From Roridomyces roridus (taxonomy: Eukaryota > Basidiomycota > Agaricomycetes > Agaricales > Mycenaceae): DNA of 64,000 bases. The first letter of the stretch is position 1, and each line of letters starts with the position of its first letter. The stretch covers positions 1,984,001-2,048,000 of the forward strand of contig JARKIF010000007.1 of assembly GCA_029378245.1 (NCBI GenBank), in the 5' to 3' direction. Positions 10,646 to 22,983 of this stretch are shown piece by piece. Both the position numbers and the translations under genes were made by a program. The notes under the pieces were generated by a model. The model saw nothing but the letters and a program-made list of their open reading frames with translations. It searched no databases and was not told where the DNA came from.

Positions 10646-11912
10646 TCAATTCTCTGTACATCCTCTCACCACCTCTCGCAGGAACAAATCCGGCAAATCG
10701 TAATGCATCTTGAAATGAACGAATAAACACACTGAAAAATGCCCATCGGGGAAAAACAAAAGCTCACAAAATGATTAGCGTCTTCCACGAGCTTGAACTT
10801 CACAGGACGCACTTTCTCTCCGGCGTCCCTGTACATACGGAGAGACTCGAGATATGCCCAGATGCAATAGGATGGCGACGCAGCTCCGTAGATTTGGAGC
10901 ACATTGACGTCTGGGAAGTAAGCCGAGGCTATGTTGGGGTCGAGTAATGCGTAATAAGTTTGTTCCTTCAAGGTAGCTTGCATCGGGGGCGCGTAGCTGT
11001 TACAGCCATGAGCTTCCCATCCTTGGATAGGATATTATTATTATAGCCACATACGCGGGGAGCTCACACCGGACGGCAGCAGTCGTATCGAAATACGATG
11101 CCTTTTGCTCATTGGACCAGGAGGTATACGTACGCCTCTCCGTCCGCTTCTCGAACGACATGCCCGAGGGTTTGCCCGATGCTACGTCAGGGTGCTTGTA
11201 ATACGAACTGACCCAGTGCTGGAAGTTATCGTACAGCCCTGCAGGCGTCGGATAGTCTGGGTCCGTCCAGGGATCGTAAACCTCGGGTTGCCATTCGGCA
11301 GTGTATCCTAGCGCTGTGTATGGTGGATCTCCAAGGCAAGTTAGAATATGAACAGGGCCATCGGATAAACACACCGTAAAGGACGAAACTCATCACATAA
11401 GGCTCGATGATCTCATACAGCTCCTTGGGAAGAACGCCCGGGTCCGAGAACAGCGACAACAGCGTCGCGTTGCCAAAACTCCACCCGGCAAGGATGAACC
11501 CCCCAGTCTTCCGATCCTCAGAAAGCTTCGGCGTATTCTCGTTCCGGATGAAATGCTCGAGGAACCAAGCCATCTGCATCGCCAGCCGGTCTTGGAACAC
11601 TTTCCGCCCAGCCTTGAGATCTTCGAGTTCGGCGTCGGTGTATTTGGTAGAGCCGCGGTAGTCTCTGCGGTTCCAGATGATCAAACGGAGGTTGTTCTTG
11701 TGGGCGTGAGCGTGCAGTCCGACGAGTCCGTCTGAGAGGGAATGTCAATGATTGGAAAGGTGGAGGGAGGAAAGCGACGAGCCTCCTGAGAACCCGCTGC
11801 CGTGAAGCATGAGGAGCGTGGTGTAGAAAGGACTGTTGGGCGCGCCCGAGTCGGTGTATAGGATATCGATTCCGTCCGGGAGCTTGAGCGTGTGTTCGGT
11901 GTGGTCAGGCAT
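10646..11912 (-). CDS. Alpha/beta-hydrolase fold protein
   Basis: From ATG 11912 the protein starts MPDHTEHTLKLPDG and shows, in order, the oxyanion-hole segment LMLHGSGFSG, LRLIIWNRRDYRGST, the nucleophile elbow LAGWSFGNATLL (Ser in GWSFG), a lid-like segment with WVSSYYKHPDVASGK, NVLQIYGAASPSYC, and a final EDANHF joined across an intron to MHYDLPDLFLREVV; the histidine in one of the last two pieces would complete the triad. Stop at 10646-10648. Four introns are needed. The first would use a GC donor, and the third (about 55 nt) an acceptor slightly downstream of the obvious one to keep frame. The substrate cannot be told. It is not a cutinase or a serine carboxypeptidase by motif. Confidence 0.75.
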
Positions 11913-13086
11913 GAGATTCAGATGGGCGTCTTGATCAATTGAAAAATAGCGGGGCTTTAAATACGCGGATGAAGCCGGCCACAGTCAAATATATGAGACC
12001 AACTTGCTTACTACAAGTGCGGCTCTGAGTAGATGGCGTTCCGATGATTCCTCCTGTAAGTGCTAATTAGTGGGTGGGGATTCCGAGGGACTCCGAGGGA
12101 ACAGTAATGAGAGAGCCTGCACGTGCCAGGAGATATAGGTTATCTTTGAAATTATGGCGTAGGCCGAATCCGAGCGGCAGGGCCCGAGCCTTTCCCGAGT
12201 GAGTCGAGAACGCAGCTGAGGCGACCAACTGAATGATGTCCGGGCTTGGGCCAACCTAGCTGGGTCCTGAGTGTCGGAGCTAGATACTGACCCAGAGTAG
12301 CGACCCATAAGCTTGACGACTGAGAGAGTCAGAGAGACTCGGCACCGGGCAAGCACTGAAGCAGTGGGTTTGATAAAGCGATTTTTGAAATCCGCCAATA
12401 TCACAGTGTGATTGCCGTCTGATCATGATCTCCTCCTCCTCCGCCCACGGACCACCATCTGCCCAACACCTGCCATTCCAGTTCTCCGCGCCCAATCCGC
12501 GCCTCATGCCTCCCGAAACGTCATATCTCTGTGTACCACACTTGACCTCCATTGTGTTGTTACATTGTCTTCTGATGCCATTGAGTCATTGACCTATAGA
12601 CAAAGCATCTCCTGGCAGCAATGTCCAATGTCCATGACACCTCAATGACTCCTCGACTCGTTGTACATACACCCACTTCGCAAGACCGTTATCAGCCTTT
12701 CAGGCCTTTCAAAGGCATCCTTTATGCCTCACGATTCGGCCTACTTCGAGTCGACGAAGGGAAGTCAAAGCAGCTAAGTATCAAGGCAAGGAAGTCAAAG
12801 CATCTTGACACGCGCTTTGGCACGCGTCTTCTTTCAAGGACAATGGGCATCACACAAAGGACCGGAGGTTCACCGCTGGGTTCTTCTTGCATGAGGCGTG
12901 CACGCTGTGATATTGTGAGAGGAAAATCGTCCCACGGCATCAAGATAGGCAATTTGTTCGTTCCACGCTTCCAGCTCAAAAGGCTTCCTGAACGATACAG
13001 ACCATGACAAGTCGAGGTGTCTGGTGTCGGCTTCATTGGACACTGCGCTCGCCACTCCCGATCCTGGTCTATTCCTTCTGCCCTCC
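11913..13086. other. Intergenic region with a block shared with the HMG 2 promoter
   Basis: No gene is supportable. At about 12,890-13,010 the minus strand contains 'gcctatcttgatgccgtggg' followed by '..ctcacaatatcac', which recurs with roughly 70 percent identity by eye at 26,965-27,060 on the plus strand. Both blocks sit just upstream of, and point away from, the two HMG-box genes, so the 5' flank belongs to the duplicated unit. It might be the remnant of a divergent gene (both read AYLDAVG) or conserved promoter sequence. Confidence 0.45.
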
Positions 13087-14201
13087 ATGTCCGTCGCACG
13101 CAAAGTTTCGCTCCAGAAGCTACCAAAGTCCGGTCAGTATCTATTAACCCCTATCATTATGTTTCGGATGTTCATTTCGCGTCAAACCAGAATCCACACA
13201 GCAGCCCAATGTCTCCGAAACCGGACAGCACATCCGCCGCCCAGCCAATGCCTTCTTCTGCTTCCGCTCAGCTTTCTACAAGGAGCACAAGAGCGCCGCT
13301 CCGACAGCTGCGACTCGGCTCAACCAGAGGAACCTCAGTCGCAGCGCTGCCGAGGTGTGGCGCACTATGAACCAGGCGCAGCGGGAGCCGTTCAAACGCA
13401 TGGCGGACAAGAAGTTTGCAGAGCAGGCGAAGAAGTACCCGGGTTACAAGTACGGCGGGCAGGGGAAAACGAAGAAGGGGACCGAGGTGCGTTCGACGCA
13501 CAAGGCTGCGCGGAAGAGTTCCAAGGCGATGGCGTACCGCAAGTCTCCTCCTCCTCCTCCCGAGTCCACTTCCATTGCCACTTCTGCTTCTGCTTCCCCC
13601 ACGCCGACTCCCGAGCCTGTGGAAGAAGCGAAGCCGGCCACACCCACTCCCGTATCCGAGCCATTCGTCGACGTCAAACCTATCATCCAGGCGAAAGTGA
13701 AACCCGCGGCTGCTGTGCGTCTTTTCCCTTGCGTTTCCCTCTATCCATGATCCTAACCCTCGACATCTTCTTCAGGAAATTCACGCGTCCCCCGTCCGCC
13801 CCGCCTCGTACGACCGTGTCCCGGCTCAATTCAAAGCCCACATCCTGCCTTCGGTCATCGCAGCCCTGACCCTCGCGCGCTGCACGCCCTCCCCCGCGCC
13901 TGCTTCCTACCCGTCGACGGCGGCGTACGAGCTCCCTGCGCTCCCCCCTCACCGCTCGGTCTCCCCGGGCCTCCCGTACCTGCCGAGTCCCGACCGCGAG
14001 ATTGAGTGGGCCGCGACGTTCGAGATGCAGATGCACGAGATGGAGTTGGAGTTGGAGTTGGGTTTCAGCGCGCCGGTGGCCATGGAGGATTTTGGGTTCT
14101 ACCATCCGGCGTGGGATGCGCTCTCCGGAAGATCGGGTGTGTTTGAACCTTTGGACGAGAACCATGAGTGGGATTTTAGTCTCATGCACATGGGGAATTA
14201 A
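13087..14201 (+). CDS. HMG-box transcription factor 1
   Basis: Three exons: 13087-13132, 13191-13714 and 13776-14201. The start MSVARKVSLQKLPK leads through a phase-1 intron into the HMG box HIRRPANAFFCFRSAFYKEH, then SAAEVWRTMNQAQREPFKR and KKYPGYKYG, all inside the first half of exon 2. A basic stretch (THKAARKSSKAMAYRKS) and a Ser/Pro/Thr-rich region follow; exon 3 has a short Glu/Leu repeat (MELELELGF) and an acidic-aromatic tail with DFGFYHPAWDAL, which may be an activation segment. HMG boxes of this kind bend DNA in sex-determination or developmental regulators of fungi; no mating-type neighbours are present, so the role is open. HMG 2 at 25,791-26,892 is a clear paralogue with the same intron positions. 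Confidence 0.85.
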
Positions 14202-14575
14202 GTTTTCTTTTCTTTTCTTCTTCCATCTTTTTCAACCTCCTTTGCCTCGCTCTCCTCTTTCTCGCTGATACATACATACATTTCCCGCCTTGCAGTTCAC
14301 ATTCACTTATTTCTTCTTATTTTCTCTCAGGTCTCTGTACACTGTCATGACCCTCACGATCACGAACCCGTCCTCAGTCTGCTGTATCCACCACTTTAAT
14401 CTCTATCCCGTATGTATCATAGTCGATATCTTGTTTTACTTTGAAGAGAAATCGATTCCGGGGAGCCTGTTTTTCGGGCTCGCTGGGTTTTTCTGGAAGT
14501 TGGTGTCGATGAGAATAGAAGAGGGAAATCGCCGGTCGTCTCCGTGTTCTGTATTGATCAAGAGGAACCTTGAAG

Positions 14576-14929
14576 CAGAGTCTCGATTGATTTAGTAATT
14601 ACTTAGTCGACTGATCCGTGATCAACTGATGACTGACTACAACTAGTACAGCACGTGATAGCTGTGCATCAACCATCAATTGGCGAACTCGGGCCACACA
14701 CATGTACGGTGACCTTACTGTAGCAGAATTAATGAAAAATGGTCACACAAAGTTGCTGACCGGGTCAGATTTGCCCAAAAGTGAGAGAAAAACTCATGAG
14801 GCCACCTAGTTGCGTCCAGTGATCAGTTGTGATGAGTCGTGGGAACGCCTAGTCGACTTAGTCAATTAGTCAAAAATCGGATCAGTAATCAATCACTAGT
14901 TAACTAGATGCTAGTCAAGCGAGACTCTG
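14576..14929. mobile_element. hAT-type MITE, 354 bp
   Basis: The element is bounded by a perfect 8-bp target duplication CCTTGAAG (14568-14575 and 14930-14937). Its ends are inverted repeats CAGAGTCTCG[A/C]TTGA, starting with the CAG typical of hAT elements. Subterminal parts are rich in TTAGTCGACT-like words on both sides. There is no coding capacity, so it would need a transposase supplied elsewhere. It lies in the 3' region of HMG 1. Confidence 0.8.
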
Positions 14930-14937
14930 CCTTGAAG

Positions 14938-15729
14938 AGCGGTCTGCTCCGGAGACTTTCTGTTTTCGAAGTACGTGTGTGTGAGAGAGAGTGGATTTAT
15001 TTTGACTCAGACAAAAGATTGAACAACTCCCATCCTCGACGACGCCTTGCTTCGCTCCGTTAGTAGGGTCTTCAATTGCCACGAAGGGAAGTCGTAGGCA
15101 ATTTGCCGCGGCTTGATGCATGATTCGGTTGCTCTCGTGCGCCAAAGAATGTAACAGTGACTCAACGTCCACTCGATTGAATTTCGGTACAGTCCAGCCA
15201 ACCTCCGGGTTTTCCGTGTATCATCTGCTCTTCCTGGACCTGTGATACTAATCCCAAAGGCTTAGATCGTCCAGGACGAGAAAAAGATTCAAGGCGCGCT
15301 AAATCTTTCCAGCCTATCCCCGGCGTCGAGGTCAAATTCAACAGGTTCAGAGCAAAGGTGACGTTCTCGAGGAGGATTCGTGGCAAAAGCAAGGCTGCCA
15401 AGGAAGCATGGGAGTTGAACCAGCCTCAGGAACTTGAAGGGATATGATTCTTGAAGAATCTTGATGCGGGGGAAGCTTGGGTCATTTGTTGGCCCGGAAA
15501 TTTGACGAGTGGACTGGGGTGAAGTCCGATTCACTATGAGGCCATTCGACTTGTGCCCGGACAATTTCCGGAGCTTCAGACTGGAGACTGGAGAGGATTT
15601 GAAGAGGAAAGAAGTGATCGGGAGCAGGTCCGAAATGCCGAAGTTAGATTGCCGAAGATGACAATCAAACGCTTGCGCACCCAGTCAGAGCGCTCAGCAT
15701 GACGCAGACCCTCTAAATCCTCGACCAGA
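14938..15729. other. Region between the MITE and ATG11; possible degraded minus-strand gene
   Basis: Minus-strand frames of 80-90 codons overlap in a chain from about 15,720 to 14,940 (pieces such as ITSFLFKSSPVSSLKLRKLS and ESNRIMHQAAANCLRLPF), hinting at a decayed leucine-rich or F-box-like gene. I could not join them into one product. The promoter of ATG11 must lie in the same interval. Confidence 0.25.
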
Positions 15730-18700
15730 ATGCTCCAGATTTGCCGCGCAGAAGACGGCCAGGTCTTCCAGGTCCGTCGACGTCCAGCCTCTCTTGGTTT
15801 TACACACGACTCATGTTCTCCCCAGGTCAATGCGGGTGTCCGAGACATTGAACGGCTAGTCCTGTCTCAAACTTGCGTCTCTTGTGCTCACCTCCTCACA
15901 GCATTGGGAGCCTGGAACTCTTTCTTCACCAAGAAACGGGCATCGAGCAGGATTCGGTGATCGCGTACCTGCCCGACGGCCGCAGGTTAACGAACAGCAA
16001 TCTCCGCGAACTAACTGGGTCCCAGAACCAAGTGCGTCGCCACCCCCGCGTATTTGACCGTATCTCCTCACCTCCGCAGTCCATCTTTGTCTTCAACAAG
16101 TACTACCTCGATCTCAATGTGGAGGATGTCTTACGGGAGCTGCGCGTGGAGGCCCAGCTGCAGCCTCCAATAGAGGGTGCGCCCTACCTTCTCATGAGAC
16201 TCAGTGCATTAACGACAAAGCAGATGGCATTGCAGCCACGCCACCCTTCCGTCCCTCGCAGCTGGCAGCCTCGTACCTACGCACCGCACGAATACACAAA
16301 GAGCAAATCAGCAATCTTCTCGCCAGCATGCATTGCCAGCACGAAGGGCTGCGCGTCGCGTCCACACACGTCGATATGAACGTCCTCAACGTCGTCGATA
16401 CATTCGACGGTGTGGCCTCCAGCTCCCGCCGCGAGCTCGAGAAACAGGCCGTGTTGCTGGCAGGCCTCGAGGCTGATCTGGATATTATCAGCCGCGTCCG
16501 CATACATACCGAGTTTGTCTCACCCGCGGTTCGTAGGGCGATCGAGGCCGGTGAAAAGCCGCGCACGCTGGGAGATTATGTATCCAACATAAAGATGAGG
16601 CAGGTCGCCGATACCTGCGCGAGGACACATGGCAAGTCCTCTTACATTCCCTTTTTGGCATGCTGACGGCAAATGAGTAGAGGACCTGCGGACGCGATTC
16701 ATCCAATGCGAGAAGGCTGTGTCGCAGCTGCAAGAGGGCACCGATTCGGTCAGGGCGACGATTATGGCCACGACGCTTTTGGACGATGCAGAGGCTTCTT
16801 CAAGGCGTTCGCAAGAGCTGCTGGACAAGACATCCCACGGCGCCGGTATCCTCGAAGGTCACGTCCCGGACCCAGACACTGTCCTACAAGGTGCGCTCAC
16901 ATCTTTTGTGCTCTTCTCCAAACCAACAGCCTTCTACAGAACTGCGACAGTGTGACTTTGCTCTGCGGCAAGAACTGCAGTACGCGACCAACGTCAAGGT
17001 ATTTCGCTCCTTCTCATCTTTTTTGGGGCCGTCACTGAGGAGCGCAGCGCAGAACGCCTACACCCAGCAGTGCATCAGTACCCTAAGGACGATCAGCGTC
17101 CTCAACAACGACATGATACAGATCCCACCGGCGCTGGCAAACTTGCAGGCGAGCTTCAGAGGGAAGAACAGCTTTTCGCATATCCAGAGATTGCATAATA
17201 TGCTCTATGCGTACGGTGCGACTGTTATAGAGATCGTGCGGAGGAAAGAATTCGGTGCGTCCCCACTGCTTCACATGCCTTTCATACCTGACGCTAGTCC
17301 GTAGCGCGGTTCTTTTATCAGCGGGCCCAGAGTATATTAGAGGTCATGGCCAAGCTTTCGTGCGTTCTACTCCTTTCTAGCGCTACTTTATCCAGCTAAC
17401 GCTTACCCCAGGACCAGCGAGCGAAAACGCCGACAGGTCCATAGGGGAGAGGTCCATGGCCAGCTACCCTTTGAAACACGGGGCATGGATGACCCAGTGC
17501 CCACCATCGACTTCTCGCCCTCGGGCAACCTCGACGCGGCGTATTCGCTCGAGCGAGAAGACGTGGATGGTCTCATCCATGTACTGGACGACCTGGACAG
17601 CGCGGCCAGGGTAGCCAACGACGACGTCGCTTTGGCTGCGGTTCAGGAGTGCCGTGCCTCTCTGGAGAAGCTCGTCCTCAAGATGGATAGTCTCGAATCG
17701 GGTTTTGACAGGATCGCGGAACGCTCTTGTAGGTCCCCGTTTCTGAATCGCCGTCAGCCCCTGCTAATACATCGTGCTAGTACTCTCGGCGTCTCGATTG
17801 TCTGAAACACGCCGACGATGTAAGTAACCTGCCATCCCTGCATGCGCGCAATATCTGACGACGCGAATTAGCAACAGAGGCAGACGAGCAAGCATTCCAA
17901 GACCTTTCGCAGCAGCTCCGGGAGGCGCAAGAGTTCCGCATGCAGCAGGATTCGATGTACCAAGAAGAGCGGTATGCCATGCAGGCGCAGATCCACCGCC
18001 TCCAAGGAGGCCTGCGCGAGGCAGAGGCTACCGCCGTGACCGAACGCGAGAACGCACAGGTCCTGGAGCGCGAATTGGAGCAGGCGAGAGCGCACCTTGA
18101 GAGTGAACGGAGCGTTAGGCGCATTGTGGAAGAACGCAACGCGCATATGGGGCAGGACGTTACGAGTCAGCGGGAGGACCTCGCTGTGGCGCTTGCAGAT
18201 GCTACCGAGCAGAGTCGAGTCGCCGAGGGGCTTAGAGCGGAGCTGGGACAAGTGAGGGCTGACTTTGACGAGGTCAAAAAATTGGAGGAGAGGAATGCGA
18301 GCAAGGTTGCTGCGTTGCTTGAGGAGCAGGCGGAGAATTTGCGCAAGTTGGAGGAGGCGAGGGCGAGGGGGGAGAATCTGGAGGAGCAGATCAAGGCGGC
18401 GAGGACGGAGAGTGAGAAAGTGGACCAGGCGTTGAAGGATGCTGGGAGGGAGAAGGACAGGATGTTGAGGGCGCAGGCGAGTGAGCATGATCGGATTATT
18501 CGGGATCATATCGCTGAGGCGGATGGCGATCGTGCGGTGCTGGAACGGCAGTTCCATGAGCTCAAGGCCGTACAGGAGCACACTGAGAGGCAGCTGGAGG
18601 GCCTGAGGTCGGAGATGGAGCTGGGAAACGCAGATTCGCTGGGCTTGAGGGAGGAGCTGCAGCGCGTCCAACGCGAGTTGCGGGATGCGCGAACGGCGGA

Positions 18701-20420
18701 GCGTGTGCTTCGCGAGGACTTGCGGGCGGGGCGTGCGTCGCAGTCGGACTTTGAGCAGCGGCTGGAGGAGAGTGGGCGGCTGACGGCTCAGATTCTCGAC
18801 GTGGCGATGGGCTTCCGGGCGGCGCACGTCAAGGCTCTCAACGCCGCTCAGCTGATGACCTCTCATCCTGGGACAGGGCTTCGTTCCAATTCTGCTGGAA
18901 TGGCGGAATCCACGTTCTCGTCTTCGATGCGGCACAGCATCATCAGCCACCTTGACGAACCCTCGCCGATCGATCCTACGGACCCGGCGGCTGCCTTGGA
19001 GGTGCTTCGCGCTTTCGATCATGACCACTTCTTGGAAGCCATCACCAAGACGGGGTCGACGATAAGAAAGTGGCAGAAGCAATGCAAGGAATACCGGGAG
19101 CGGGCCAAAGGCAAAATATCTTTCCGAAATTTCGCCAAAGGAGACTTGGCGCTCTTCTTACCTACGCGGAACTCGGTTTCCAAACCGTGGGCTGCATTCA
19201 ATGGTACGTGTTTCTTTGAATTTATGGCGATATGCCGACAATTTTCCTTGATTCTAGTTTCGTTCCCGCACTACTTTCTTCAAGCCACCGGCCATCTTGG
19301 CGAGCAGCTGAAAACGCGCGAATGGATTGTGGCGCGGATAACATCCATCACCGAGCGGCTGGTGGATCATAATGTGAATTTGCTTCTTTCATTTACATGT
19401 GGGTCTGTATACTCATTGAGCCTACAGGATCCGACAAGCAATCCGTATGGGCTAGGCGATGGCGTCAAGTATTATATGCTCGAGGTCGAGGACTGGACTC
19501 AGCCAACTCAATCAAACAAGCGGCGCGTTTCATCACGCAAAGTCTCCAAGGATTCGCCGCAGTCTCCCCTCGCAGACAGTACGCCGGCGCTCCCACCCGG
19601 CGGCCCCCCGGAGGCAGAAGTGGAGGACTCGTTCCTAACGACACATTCTCCCAACCTCCACCTCTTCCCTTCTCGCGCAAGGTCGGGTTCCTCGCCACCG
19701 GTACGGCCGTCATCCCTTTCTCGGCTCCTGGCGCAGGCTCCACCCGAGTCTTCCCCGCAACCGCATTTGGACCCGATACCTGATGTCCCCGCCACTGCCC
19801 CTTCTCCACCGACTTCACCATCACATCACACTGGCTCAGCGCCCCAGCATGTTCCCGTCCTGAGCTCACCCCTACGCCCTGGGTCGCGGGCTTCGCGTAT
19901 CTCGACGACCTCCCGCTTTTCCGTGGGTCGCGGCGGCATTCCTGTTTTGGGCGCAAGTACCTCATCGGGATCTCCGGGGACGGGAGCGAAGGCGCCGCCG
20001 ACGACGGCACTAGCCGAGCAACAAGCTATTAACGTTCTCTCATCATCCCCATCATCTGCCGAGATGAACCCATTCATTCGCAGCCCCTCGACGCCTTCCC
20101 CGGACGACTCTATGGCCGAAGGCGTATCAAATGTGCTTCGACATAGTAGGCGACGAACCGCATCATATCCGCGCACATCGCCTTTGGCTGCACCGTCCGT
20201 GTCGGAAGCTACTACGAGTACCCCGAGTACGAGTACAGCCCGACCCAGCTCCGGCGTGAGCGCGAGCAATGCACTTGCTAATCTGGCGAGTAGCTGGGGT
20301 GTTTCTTTTGGGCGGAAAAAGAAGCCTGAGCTTGCTTCTTTGGCTTCGACCGCGGATCGGGGACCCGGTGAGGAAGAGGATGGAATAGAGCGGGCGTCAG
20401 AGTTGCTCAAACGATTCTGA
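15730..20420 (+). CDS. ATG11: Autophagy-related protein 11 (selective-autophagy scaffold)
   Basis: ATG11 links cargo receptors to the Atg1 kinase machinery at the phagophore assembly site. The N-terminus MLQICRAEDGQVFQVNAG and then GSLELFLHQETGIEQDSV, YLPDGRRLTNSNLREL and IFVFNKYYLDLNVEDVLREL form the ubiquitin-like region typical of Atg11/FIP200. Long helical parts follow (HCQHEGLRVASTHVDMNVLN, SFSHIQRLHNMLYAYGATV), then a coiled coil of about 350 residues (about 17,870-18,800). The conserved C-terminal Atg11 domain reads FAKGDLALFLPTRN, AAFNVSFPHYFLQ and NPYGLGDGVKYYMLEVEDW; a Ser/Pro-rich tail of about 280 residues ends the protein. There are more than ten introns, including 19205-19257 and 19374-19430. 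Exon 1 is 42 nt, and intron 2 (15855-15901) appears to use a GC donor. Start and stop (20418) are well placed. Confidence 0.9.
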
Positions 20421-21138
20421 TTCTGTCTGTCGTCCATAATAGCTGCTACACGAAAACTAATCTGGACCTGTGAATTGGAAGCCAATGTATCATGTGTACC
20501 CGGGGCCTTTAGATTGAAGACATGTCAAACAACCGGGGTCTTGCAGGACCTCTTCTGTGGAGCATCCCCTCTCGTCCTGGTCCAGGGCGTAACGACACAC
20601 ACTGGGCCATGGCTCGGAAGAACCACGATAAATTATTGTATGTCCCGCCGTCCAAGCGGGCGAACCTCGGAAGTTCGGAATATGCAATTTCGTGATCGCG
20701 TATCGAGAAACCATTTGATTACCCCGGATTTCCCCAGATTTCTACTCGGCATGTACTCGAGAAACTCAAAAACGCAAAATTACAGCCATGGGTGCTGTAT
20801 TCTGGGGCGGTAATTTGAACATTCTGCACTATTCGGTGGCTGAATTCTGTTATCGACTCCAAAAAAAGCAATGGGCCGTCGTAACCCGCACGAATGTGCT
20901 TGGCCACATCAGGTCCCACGCGATCTGCCGGGTCACTTGACCAACGCGAACCCCGTTCTCCCAAGATCAATACATTGAAAAAAACGTCACGACCCGGCGT
21001 ACCTTAGGAGAAACACTCCACATTGGGTTGTCACCTGTCTGGGGCGCACTACTTAAACCTACCGTTTCCTCTTGATGGCTCTTCAGGCGTTTTTCACCCG
21101 CCCCGTACCCGTGTACACGTCCACCAGTCCAGTTCACA
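20421..21138. other. Intergenic region, promoter of the sugar transporter
   Basis: No gene seen. The interval separates two plus-strand genes and holds only short frames on both strands. It is neither AT-rich nor repetitive. Confidence 0.4.
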
Positions 21139-22983
21139 ATGGCCGGCGGAGCTGCAGTTTCTGGCAGTAGTGCCAATGCGTACACGCACCTCATGGATCC
21201 CAGCCGGAAGTGGTACAACAACAGGCGACTGATCACCCTGAATGCCTGGCTCGTCCTGCTGCTCATCACCTCCTCGACCAATGGTTACGACGGCAGTATG
21301 ATGAACGGCCTTCAGTCGCTCACCTTGTGGGAGGATTATTTCGGTCACCCTCACGGCGGCAGACTTGGTCTGTTCAACGCCATCCAAGTGAGTTTGTTAC
21401 TTTTCTTTTAGTGAGCCCTGTTTTAATTGTGTGCAGAATATCGGTGGTCTCGCCGGCTACCCCTTCGCGCCCTACTTGTCAGACGGCATTGGCCGAAGAC
21501 GGACTGTCTTCCTCGGCGCTTTCATTATGTGCATCGGTGTCGCCATCCAGACCGCCTCTCAGTCGTTCGGAATGTTCATTGGTGCTCGGTGAGTGACCTA
21601 CTCCATGCGTTGGCTGGGGCTCGTAATAAAACGCCTCTAGTTTCCTGATTGGTTTCGGGCTCACCTTCGCCGCCAATGCCGCTCCCATGTTGGTCTCGGA
21701 GCTGTCTTACCCCGCGTACCGTGCGCCTCTCACGTCCGTCTATAACTCCCTCTGGTACTCCGGCGCCATCGTGTGAGTATGCTGTACCACTTTTCTAGAC
21801 ATGTCTTCTGATCGCTTCGACTAGTGCGGCCTGGACCACCTTCGGGACGTTCAAGATCCACAACAACTGGTCCTGGCGTATTCCCTCTCTGCTGCAAGCC
21901 CTTCCTTCCATCTTCCAAGTTGCCCTGGTGCTGTTCGCCCCCGAGTCGCCGCGTTGGCTGGTCAGGAAGGGACGGGAGCAGGAGGCCCTCAAGATCCTCG
22001 CGTACTACCACGCCGACGGCAATGAGGAGGACCCACTCGTCCGCTACGAATACGAGGAAATCAGGGCCGCCATCGAGCTCGACCGTCAAGCCGCCCAAGT
22101 CGGCTGGCGCTCCTTCTTCAGCACGACGGGCAACCTCAAGCGTGTGCGCATCATCGTCGCCATTGCCTTCTTCTCGCAATGGTCCGGCAACGGTCTCGTA
22201 TCGTACTACCTCAACCAAGTGCTCAACTCGATCGGCATCACCGACCCCACACTCCAGCTCCTCATCAACGGTATCCTCCAGATTTGGAATCTCGCGTGGG
22301 CGCTCACTGCGTCGTCGCTCGTCGAGAAGCTCGGCAGGCGGTTCATGTTCATGGTCTCGTGTGCCGGGATGTGTCTGTTCTTCACCCTCCAGACGATCTG
22401 CACCGCTCGGTTCCAGATTGCTGGAACGGCTGGAGCTGCGCACGCCGTCATTGCGTTCATCTTCCTCTACTACGCTGCTTACGAGTGAGTTCTCTCGAGC
22501 CTTTCTCGCCCACAGTAATCTCTAATGCGGCTGTACCTTAGTATCGCGTTCACGCCCCTCATCGTCACGTACACGCTCGAGATCCTGCCGTACAACCTGC
22601 GTGCCAAGGGTTTCAATATCTTCAACTTCACCATCTCCGTCGCCCTCATCTTTAACCAATACGTCAACCCCATCGCGCTCGGCCACATCAAGTGGAAGTA
22701 TTACATCGTCTACTGCATCTGGATCGCCTTCGAGGGCGTCTTCTGCTACTTCTGTGCGTCCTCCTTTCTTCTCTGCCTGACATTGAAAGCTGACCACCCG
22801 TCTACAGACATCATCGAGACCAAGAACCTCACCCTCGAGGAGACGGCCGTCATCTTTGACGGTGACGCTGCCACACACGACATTGTCGCCAACGCTGCCT
22901 CCCAGGCTGGCGTTGCGCACGACATTGGTGTCGTCGATGAGAAGCCCATGGACGAGAAGCTCTCGCACACCGACTCGGCTTGA
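21139..22983 (+). CDS. MFS sugar transporter (lactose-permease-like)
   Basis: Twelve-helix major facilitator that would import a mono- or disaccharide by proton symport across the plasma membrane. The start MAGGAAVSGSSANAY precedes the first helix region (NAWLVLLLITSSTNGYDGSM). The family signatures are visible: DGIGRRRTVFLG between helices 2 and 3, FLIGFGLTFAANAAPMLVSE, APESPRWLVRKGREQEAL after helix 6, EKLGRRFMFM after helix 8, and EILPYNLRAKGFNIFNF. A hydrophilic tail ends MDEKLSHTDSA. Five introns, all in frame: 21388-21436, 21599-21640, 21773-21824, 22485-22541 and 22754-22807. The length (about 530 residues) is normal. The NGYDGSMMNGLQ start resembles the LAC12/quinate branch; the true substrate is unknown. 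Confidence 0.9.

Noticed and set aside
17868..19082. 404-codon open frame antisense to ATG11
   Set aside because: It lies opposite the long coiled-coil exon; the codon pattern of repeated Glu/Arg codons keeps the antisense frame open. No motif, and ATG11 is certain on the plus strand.
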